A stretch of 22,952 nt of DNA. Origin: Bacteroidales bacterium. GTDB lineage: Bacteria; Bacteroidota; Bacteroidia; Bacteroidales; UBA7960. Numbering within the stretch: position 1 is the stretch's first letter; the number at the start of each line of letters is the position of its first letter. Positions 16,968 to 22,952 of this stretch are shown piece after piece. Where the stretch lies: assembly GCA_003557805.1 (NCBI GenBank), contig PWNY01000429.1, positions 1-22,952 of the forward strand. Direction: 5' to 3'. Both the position numbers and the translations under genes were made by a program. The notes beneath the pieces are model-generated. The model made no database searches and was not told the origin of the DNA. It worked only from the letters and a program-made list of their open reading frames with translations.

Positions 16968-18770
16968 ATGAATGTTCATGTAGTCGACTGGGTCATTATT
17001 GCGGTATTTCTTCTGTCAAGCATTGCAATCAGCATCTATCTCTCAAGGCGCGCCGCAGGCAGCACAACCGATTTTTTCCTTTCAGGGCGCAAACTCCCCT
17101 GGTACATTGCAGGTACCAGTATGGTAGCCACCACATTCGCCGCCGATACCCCTCTGGCTGTTACTGAACTGGTTGCACAAAGCGGTATAAGCGGTAACTG
17201 GCTTTGGTGGAATATGCTTTTCGGTGGTATGCTGACAGTATTCTTTTATGCCAGGCTGTGGAGACGTTCAGAGATATTAACCGATGCAGAGTTTGTATCG
17301 ATAAGGTATTCAGGGAGGCCTGCACGCTTCCTCAGGGGCTTCAGGGCGGTTTATATAGGCTTGTTTATGAACTCGGTGGTCATGGCCTGGGTAAATCTTG
17401 CAATGGTAAAGGTACTTGAGGTTATGTTTCCCGGTCTTAGATTTTTCGGGATTGAAGGAATAGAGATACTGGGTATGGAGTTCTCCCCGCACCTGCTTGC
17501 AGTTGGTGGCATGCTCTTGTTTGTGGCGCTATATTCTGCAATATCGGGTTTGTGGGGGGTTACAGTTACCGATACAGTCCAGTTCGTTATTGCTATGGCA
17601 GGCAGCATTATTCTTGCCGTTGCGGCACTGGACAGGGTAGGGGGAATAGGCGGGCTGCAGGAGCAGCTTTCGGAAATGGACTGGGTATTTGAGTTTTTCC
17701 CTGTTATTGAAGGCGGAGAACAAACCCCGGCTGCTACGGGCATGCTGAAGATGACAGTTGTCGCCCTTGTTGCATACCTCGGTGTGCAATGGTGGGCAAG
17801 CTGGTACCCGGGTGCTGAACCCGGAGGGGGTGGCTATGTGGCGCAGAGGATGATGTCCGCAAAAGATGAAAAGCACTCCCTTTTTGCAACCCTGTGGTTT
17901 CAGATCGCGCATTATGCAATAAGGCCATGGCCATGGATCATAGTGGCCCTGGCAGCACTTGTCATGTATCCCGGAGAGGCTGACAAAGGGGCAACATATG
18001 TGATGGCTATAAGAGACCTGATGCCCACAGGGCTGTTGGGGCTTTTACTCGCCGCATTCTTTGCAGCGTATATGTCCACAATGTCATCTCAGACGGTATG
18101 GGGCGCCTCCTATATAGTAAATGACCTGTTCCGGCCATTTCTGAAACCCGGTGCAGGAGAACGCTATTATGTGGCGGTTTCCAGGATAACCACTGTTGTC
18201 CTTATGTTGTTCTCACTTATTGTTACCACACAGTTCAGCCTGATAAGCGATGCCTGGCGGTTTATTCTTGCATGCAGCGGAGGGATTGGGCTGGTGCTGC
18301 TTTTAAGATGGTTCTGGTGGAGGGTCAATGCCTGGTCGGAGATATCCGCAATGATAGCGCCTTATGCGATATACCCCCTGCTGGTGTTGAGGTATGAACT
18401 GCCTTACGAGACCATACTATTGATAATTGTGGGGTGGTCGACCGTGGTTTGGCTTACCGTTACCTGGCTGACAAAACCCTCCGACAGGAACACCCTGGAA
18501 TCATTCTACAGAAGAGTGCATCCCGGTGGCGCAGGCTGGAGACGTATTTCTGCATCAATGCCTGATGTAAGGGGTGATACAGGATATGCGCGGCTTTTTG
18601 TAAATTATATCTGTGGATGCCTGATGGTAATGTTCGCTCTATTTGGCACCGGGAAGCTGATCTTCGGTGAGTACCTGCAGATGGCCGCCTATTTTGCAAT
18701 AGCAGGGGTTGCAGCGTTTGTGGTAGTATATAATCTGTCCCTGACCGACCGGGACAGTCCTGTCAAATAA
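16968..18770 (+). CDS. Sodium:solute symporter (SLC5/SSS family)
   Basis: A 600-residue inner-membrane symporter of the SSS family, which couples sodium entry to uptake of sugars, amino acids, vitamins or carboxylates. From the ATG at 16968 the N-terminus reads MNVHVVDWVIIAVFLLSS, the usual first helix. It is followed by SRRAAGSTTDFFLSGRKLPW and STSMVATTF-like text (GTSMVATTFAADTPLA), both typical of the family, and a run of about 13 further hydrophobic helices. The loop containing WWASWYPGAEPGGGGYVAQRMMSAKDEKHS is characteristic of the Bacteroidota subgroup. A TTG at 16857 opens the same frame 37 codons earlier, but a -7 box at 16933 falls inside that extension. Substrate cannot be told. Purine uptake beside the xdh cluster would be a guess, since purine carriers are normally of other families. 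Confidence 0.88.
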   Translation: MNVHVVDWVIIAVFLLSSIAISIYLSRRAAGSTTDFFLSGRKLPWYIAGTSMVATTFAADTPLAVTELVAQSGISGNWLWWNMLFGGMLTVFFYARLWRRSEILTDAEFVSIRYSGRPARFLRGFRAVYIGLFMNSVVMAWVNLAMVKVLEVMFPGLRFFGIEGIEILGMEFSPHLLAVGGMLLFVALYSAISGLWGVTVTDTVQFVIAMAGSIILAVAALDRVGGIGGLQEQLSEMDWVFEFFPVIEGGEQTPAATGMLKMTVVALVAYLGVQWWASWYPGAEPGGGGYVAQRMMSAKDEKHSLFATLWFQIAHYAIRPWPWIIVALAALVMYPGEADKGATYVMAIRDLMPTGLLGLLLAAFFAAYMSTMSSQTVWGASYIVNDLFRPFLKPGAGERYYVAVSRITTVVLMLFSLIVTTQFSLISDAWRFILACSGGIGLVLLLRWFWWRVNAWSEISAMIAPYAIYPLLVLRYELPYETILLIIVGWSTVVWLTVTWLTKPSDRNTLESFYRRVHPGGAGWRRISASMPDVRGDTGYARLFVNYICGCLMVMFALFGTGKLIFGEYLQMAAYFAIAGVAAFVVVYNLSLTDRDSPVK

Positions 18771-18790
18771 TCATAACAATCAACTGGGGT

Positions 18791-18821
18791 TTTGCGGATA
18801 ATTGTGGCTTTAGTAAATTTA
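18791..18821 (+). promoter_or_regulatory. Candidate Bacteroidota promoter for the M20 peptidase
   Basis: TTTG (18791-18794), a 19-base spacer and TAAATTTA (18814-18821) fit the primary sigma consensus TTTG-N19-21-TAnnTTTG with one mismatch. Predicted transcription start is near 18827, leaving a leader of about 46 bases to the ATG at 18873. It is the best two-part match found in the window, and it rules against translation from the TTG at 18792. Confidence 0.55.
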
Positions 18822-18872
18822 TGCCTTCAGGGAAAAGAAAGTACCGGAGTGAACGTTTTAAATAAGAGAGTA

Positions 18873-20297
18873 ATGGCCTCCAAGAATATATGTTTTTTGT
18901 TACCGGCAGTTTTATCGATCCTTGCCTTATCACCTGCTGAGGCATTCGTTTTAAAGCAGGGGCAGGAATACTCTGGCACAGACCCTGCCAGGCTGTTGAG
19001 CGAATATGTGCAGATACCATCTGTTTCAGGCAGTGAAAAAGAGGCAGGGGAGTTCCTGGAGGCTTTCTGCAGGGAAAACGGATTGTATACCAGGGTGTTT
19101 ACCGACAGGGAAGACAGCTATAACTTTGCTGCCTCACTCTATCCGCTGGATCAGAACAAACCAAATATTATTTTTCTAACTCATATTGACGTTGTTCCAC
19201 CGGGAGATGAGGATGGATGGACATACCCCCCGTTTTCAGGGAAGATCGCCGATGGAATGGTATGGGGCAGGGGTGCAATTGACAACAAGGCGATGGGGGT
19301 TATGCAGGTACTTGCAATACTTGAGTATACCGCTCTTGCCCGCGAAACTGACCTGCCATATAATGTAAGCCTTCTTGCAGTTTCTGGTGAGGAGACCGGG
19401 GGCGACATGGGAGCCAGGATAATAGCCTATGAATTCCTGGAGGAATTGAACCCCGTGGTCGTTTTTGGTGAAGGTGGCGCAGGTATTTCCGGACTGCTTC
19501 CTTCATTGCCGGATATGGTGGTATTCGGGATAGAGGTGGAGCAAAAAAGAAGGATGTTCCTTGAAATCACCTCCGGTGCCACCACCTCCGGGCACGGTTC
19601 AATACCCAGGAAGAGGTATGCGACCAGGGAGGTGGTATCTGCCTCGAATGCGCTTATTGAGGCTATACCCGCAATAAGTGTATCACCATCGGTAAGTGAG
19701 TCGATGTACAGGCTGAGTTATTATGAGAGAGGTATCATCAAGCGGGCAATGAAGAATATCGATTTTCTGGCACCGCTCTTTGGACGCTTCATAAGAGAGG
19801 ACCCCATAGTAGCCTCAATGGTAACCAATACGATGGCACTAACCAGCTTAAGCAGTGCGGAGGGTGCATATAACCAGATCCCGGCAGATGCTCGTGCAGT
19901 ATTCGATTGCAGGCTGCTGCCGGCAACGTGTGAAGATGAATTCCTTGAAGAGATAAAACGCATAGTATCGCCGTGGGAGGTGAACATAAATGTGCTGTCC
20001 TCAAGCCCTCCTGCGCCGGTTTCTCCCCAGGGAATGTTCTATCATGCACTTGAAGAGAGTCTGTTCAGTGTTTTCGGCGAGATTGAAGTTATCCCTTTCT
20101 TATTTGTGGCCATAAATGATAACCGTTTTTTCCGCCGGAGGGGCATCCCCTCATACGGCCTTTTGCCTGCTATTATGCCGGAAGAGCTTATGGAGTCTAT
20201 CCATTACTTTGATGAGCGCTTCCCGGTTGAGAGTCTGAACAAGGGGATAGAGGTTTATGTTAATCTGATATACAATATATTGAATAATAAAGAATAA
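18873..20297 (+). CDS. Exported M20-family metallopeptidase
   Basis: A 474-residue M20 (PM20D1/carboxypeptidase-S-like) zinc hydrolase that cleaves peptide or N-acyl amino acid bonds. From ATG at 18873 the first 24 residues form a signal peptide (MASKNICFLLPAVLSILAL then SPAEA), so it is exported. Metal and catalytic residues are visible: H104 and D106 in THIDVVPPG, bridging D137 in GRGAIDNKA, general base E173 with metal ligand E174 in VSGEETGGD, and a late H in the SIHYFDERFPVESL motif. The dimerisation (lid) domain lies between. The frame is open back to a TTG at 18792 and a GTG at 18849; both give longer, poorer N-termini, and the first overlaps the predicted promoter. It is followed by GH3 after 9 bases, so both are probably one transcript. 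Confidence 0.88.
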   Translation: MASKNICFLLPAVLSILALSPAEAFVLKQGQEYSGTDPARLLSEYVQIPSVSGSEKEAGEFLEAFCRENGLYTRVFTDREDSYNFAASLYPLDQNKPNIIFLTHIDVVPPGDEDGWTYPPFSGKIADGMVWGRGAIDNKAMGVMQVLAILEYTALARETDLPYNVSLLAVSGEETGGDMGARIIAYEFLEELNPVVVFGEGGAGISGLLPSLPDMVVFGIEVEQKRRMFLEITSGATTSGHGSIPRKRYATREVVSASNALIEAIPAISVSPSVSESMYRLSYYERGIIKRAMKNIDFLAPLFGRFIREDPIVASMVTNTMALTSLSSAEGAYNQIPADARAVFDCRLLPATCEDEFLEEIKRIVSPWEVNINVLSSSPPAPVSPQGMFYHALEESLFSVFGEIEVIPFLFVAINDNRFFRRRGIPSYGLLPAIMPEELMESIHYFDERFPVESLNKGIEVYVNLIYNILNNKE

Positions 20298-20306
20298 TAG
20301 TTGCTT

Positions 20307-21815
20307 ATGATATTAGATGCTGCTGCAAGGTTAGTTGCCCGTCACTCACGAAAGCGTTTTGAAAGGTGGTACAGGAATGCTGTATCAATTCAAGAGAAGA
20401 CATTCAAAGAACTTCTTGAAAAAGGCAGGGAGACCCGCTTTGGCAGGGACCATGACTTTAATGGTGTAAAGGATTATGATTCATTCAGGGAAAGGGTGCC
20501 TGTCAGGGATTATGAGGGGTTTCACGATTATATTGAGAGTATAAGGGCAGGGGAGGAGAACGTGCTGTGGCCTGGCAAACCACTTTACCTTTCGAAGACT
20601 TCAGGTACCACATCCGGGGCCAAGTATATACCTATAAGCCGTGAGTCAATGCCCTATCACATAAGTTCTGCCAGGAATGCATTACTTATGTATATAAACA
20701 AGACAGGGCGTACCGATTTTTTGAAGGGACGGATGATATTCATATCGGGCAGCCCCGAACTGGATACTTCGGGCCAGATACCCACAGGGCGTTTGTCGGG
20801 CATATCCCACAGGCATGTACCAGCATACCTGCGAAAAAGAAGGCTCCCTTCTTACGATGTAAACTGCATCACCGACTGGGAGAAAAAGCTGGATGCGATA
20901 GTCAGGGAAAATTCAGGCAAAAATATGAGCCTGATAAGCGGCATCCCTCCCTGGGTCGAGATGTATTTTGAAAGGCTGCTTCAACATACGGGTAAATCCA
21001 CTGTTGCAGAGGTGTTCCCCGGTTTTTCCCTGTTTGTATACGGAGGTGTTAACTTCACGCCATACCAGAAGAAGTTTTACCGCCTGATCGGAAAGGATGT
21101 TCCGTCGCTGGAGACATTCCCGGCTTCAGAGGGCTTTATAGGCTTTCAGGATGAGTGGCCCTCTGAGGGTTTGCTGTTAATTCCTGAATCCGGTATTTTT
21201 TATGAGTTTATACCTGCGGAAGAATTCCATACGGATAATCCCAGGCGGCTGCCGCTGTCGGAAGTGGAAACAGGTGTCAATTATGTAATGATACTTAACA
21301 CAAATGCCGGTCTTTGGGGCTACAATATAGGGGACACTGTTCGCTTTGTATCCACGGACCCCTACCGGTTTGTTTCAACCGGCAGGCTGAGTCACTTTAC
21401 ATCGGCATTTGGAGAGCATGTTATTGCCGAGGAGGCTGAACAGGCAATTACAATTGCAGCTGGGAAAACCTCATCCGTGGTTACTGAATTCACCCTGGCA
21501 CCGCTTGTTGACAACCCTTCAGGGCTGCCCTGCCATCAATGGTTTGTTGAATTCAGCAGGGAGCCTGAAGATAAAAAGCTTTTTGCCACCACCCTTGACA
21601 GGACCCTTCAGGAGAAGAACCCCTATTACAGGGACCTGGTCAGCGGCCATATACTCAAGCCGGCTGAGGTATACAGGCTGAAGGCAGGGGCATTCAAAAG
21701 ATATATGAAGTCCATAGGCAAGCTTGGCGGGCAGAACAAGGTACCCCATCTGTCAAATGACAGGGATATAGCCGGCTGGCTGATGGAAAACGAAGACCCC
21801 CTTCCGCTTATTTGA
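20307..21815 (+). CDS. GH3-family acyl-adenylating enzyme
   Basis: A 502-residue member of the GH3 (auxin-responsive promoter) family, a branch of the ANL adenylating enzymes. Plant members activate a carboxylate with ATP and join it to an amino acid; bacterial roles are mostly unassigned. ATP-site motifs are present: LSKTSGTTSGAKYIPIS (about 95-111), FVYGGVNFTPY, ETFPASEGFIGFQ and WGYNIGDTVRFV, followed by the C-terminal cap with FTSAFGEHVIAEEAE. Length fits bacterial members. The frame contains a TTG six bases earlier (20301), but ATG at 20307 is preferred. It begins 9 bases after the M20 stop. If the pair is functional, one makes and the other could break an amide bond (inference only). 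Its end overlaps the convergent gene by 8 bases. Confidence 0.9.
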   Translation: MILDAAARLVARHSRKRFERWYRNAVSIQEKTFKELLEKGRETRFGRDHDFNGVKDYDSFRERVPVRDYEGFHDYIESIRAGEENVLWPGKPLYLSKTSGTTSGAKYIPISRESMPYHISSARNALLMYINKTGRTDFLKGRMIFISGSPELDTSGQIPTGRLSGISHRHVPAYLRKRRLPSYDVNCITDWEKKLDAIVRENSGKNMSLISGIPPWVEMYFERLLQHTGKSTVAEVFPGFSLFVYGGVNFTPYQKKFYRLIGKDVPSLETFPASEGFIGFQDEWPSEGLLLIPESGIFYEFIPAEEFHTDNPRRLPLSEVETGVNYVMILNTNAGLWGYNIGDTVRFVSTDPYRFVSTGRLSHFTSAFGEHVIAEEAEQAITIAAGKTSSVVTEFTLAPLVDNPSGLPCHQWFVEFSREPEDKKLFATTLDRTLQEKNPYYRDLVSGHILKPAEVYRLKAGAFKRYMKSIGKLGGQNKVPHLSNDRDIAGWLMENEDPLPLI

Positions 21816-22952
21816 TGATCTGGTCCTGGGGAAGGCCGTACTCTTCTTCCATCCTGATATCCATGGATTCCAGTGCATCGAGCACGGGATTGTAGATATC
21901 GGCTATAACAGGTATATGGACCCCTTTTTCGTTTATTTTCCCCTCCAGTATCATATCGACACCTACAGCGGCCGGGAGGGCAACGGTGCGTGCAATAGCA
22001 GTGTCTGTTGAAGGGCTGCCAAAATCTAGCATCGACGATTTGATGACCTCCTTTTTCCCGTCAGGGTAGGAAGCCAGGAATACATGCTGCATTGCGACCA
22101 TATCCCTTTCATCCCTGCCTATCATCATTTTATCTATCATCAGGTCAGATACTATCTCGAATGGTGTGTCCTGGCCCCGGTTCATCCTCTTTTCACTGAA
22201 AAGGCCCAGCCAGTCCATTGCATTTATGGCATGGGAGTTGGTATTGATGTTGAGGAACTCTGCCACCTTATTCTTAATATTTGACCGGGAGTCAATTCCT
22301 GCAAGCATTGCCACCATGCCGGTATATGTCTTGCCGGTGAAATCATATGTGTCGTTGGTGAGAAGCTTAAGCGCCTTCATTGCATCCAGGCTTTCGCACC
22401 AGCCGGGGTACCTGAAAGTTCCCCTCATCATCGTTTTAGTTTCCGGTATCCCGTACAGGTCGATATAGGGCATACTGTCGCGGTTTGGATAGATATCAAG
22501 CTCACCTACACCCGGAAAGTCAACTTTCAGCGGGTTCTTGAAAAGGTCTTCTGTTGGCACATAAACTTCTTCTCCGTATCTGAGGTACCTGCCGTCATTG
22601 TTGCCTGCAAGTATGACCCCCTTTGGGCTCCATGAGAATTTATACCTGAAAGGGTTGTCTCCGGCTGATTCAGGGGCGGGCAGGGCACCGCATATACTGT
22701 AGAATTCTTCTATCTTCCCGTTTTTACCGTGCACATGGTCGATAATCCGCATTGCTGACATATGGTCGATGCCGGGATCAAGGCCGAGCTCATTAAGTAT
22801 TATTATGCCGGCATCCCTTGCTTCCTGGTCGAGTTCCTTCATTTCCGGTTTAACGTATGAGGTGGTCACCATGTTCTTTTTATGTTTTATACAATGCTTG
22901 GCAACCATTATGTGGTGTATCCACGGAAGAAGTCTGACTGTCAGATCGTGCC
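21808..22952 (-). CDS. Saccharopine dehydrogenase family protein, 5' end cut by window
   Basis: About 381 codons of a saccharopine dehydrogenase (Lys9-like, glutamate-forming) family protein. The frame stays open to the right edge; the visible text before the internal ATG at 22908 (DLTVRLLPWIHHI) continues the family pattern into VAKHCIKHKKNMVTTSYV, so the true start and the N-terminal NAD(P) Rossmann motif lie outside. Conserved parts include NELGLDPGIDHMSAMRIID, YSICGALPAPESAGDNPFRYKFSWSP and FRYPGWCESLDAMKALKLL. The enzyme makes or splits saccharopine (lysine plus 2-oxoglutarate route); in bacteria this family also has carboxynorspermidine synthase and other relatives, so the reaction is not certain. 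Its stop overlaps the end of GH3 by 8 bases in convergent orientation. Confidence 0.88.
   Translation of the reverse strand, partial: HDLTVRLLPWIHHIMVAKHCIKHKKNMVTTSYVKPEMKELDQEARDAGIIILNELGLDPGIDHMSAMRIIDHVHGKNGKIEEFYSICGALPAPESAGDNPFRYKFSWSPKGVILAGNNDGRYLRYGEEVYVPTEDLFKNPLKVDFPGVGELDIYPNRDSMPYIDLYGIPETKTMMRGTFRYPGWCESLDAMKALKLLTNDTYDFTGKTYTGMVAMLAGIDSRSNIKNKVAEFLNINTNSHAINAMDWLGLFSEKRMNRGQDTPFEIVSDLMIDKMMIGRDERDMVAMQHVFLASYPDGKKEVIKSSMLDFGSPSTDTAIARTVALPAAVGVDMILEGKINEKGVHIPVIADIYNPVLDALESMDIRMEEEYGLPQDQIIK

Overview
The window looks like part of a Bacteroidota (probably Bacteroidales/Marinilabiliales-like) chromosome. This rests on TAnnTTTG-type -7 promoter boxes, mostly weak Shine-Dalgarno sites, a GH3-family adenylating enzyme and the general character of the housekeeping proteins. 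It is tightly packed. No rRNA, tRNA, CRISPR array, insertion sequence or intergenic gap over about 130 bases was found.

Left and centre (about 1-16,000, almost all minus strand) form a molybdenum-hydroxylase/YgfK/SsnA island related to the E. coli xdh-ygf-ssnA region and to the anaerobic purine (urate/xanthine) degradation clusters of gut bacteria. In minus-strand order: an MscS channel, xdhA-like FeS/FAD subunit and xdhB-like Mo subunit (one unit); ygfK-like flavin/FeS oxidoreductase and a fold-type II PLP enzyme (second unit); then a threonine-synthase-like PLP enzyme, a single-chain 2Fe-2S/molybdopterin hydroxylase of the selenium-dependent XDH/XdhD type, an SsnA aminohydrolase, and the start of a biotin-dependent acyl-CoA carboxylase carboxyltransferase that runs off the left edge. 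Two plus-strand genes sit among them: a MocA-type nucleotidyltransferase (Mo-cofactor maturation), divergent from ygfK and overlapping the 3' end of xdhB, and an exported alpha/beta hydrolase.

A plausible division of labour (inference): the Mo hydroxylases oxidise or reduce purine-like heterocycles, MocA matures their cofactor, YgfK moves electrons between NAD(P)H and an FeS or Mo partner, SsnA deaminates or hydrolyses a ring compound, and the two PLP enzymes act on amino-acid-like products. The usual ygeX, ygeW, ygeY and hyuA genes are not present here, so this is a variant gene set whose substrate cannot be read from sequence alone.

Right (about 16,840-22,952) is more general metabolism: a sodium:solute symporter, a signal-peptide-bearing M20 metallopeptidase and a GH3-family protein on the plus strand, then a saccharopine-dehydrogenase-family gene converging from the right edge and cut by it.
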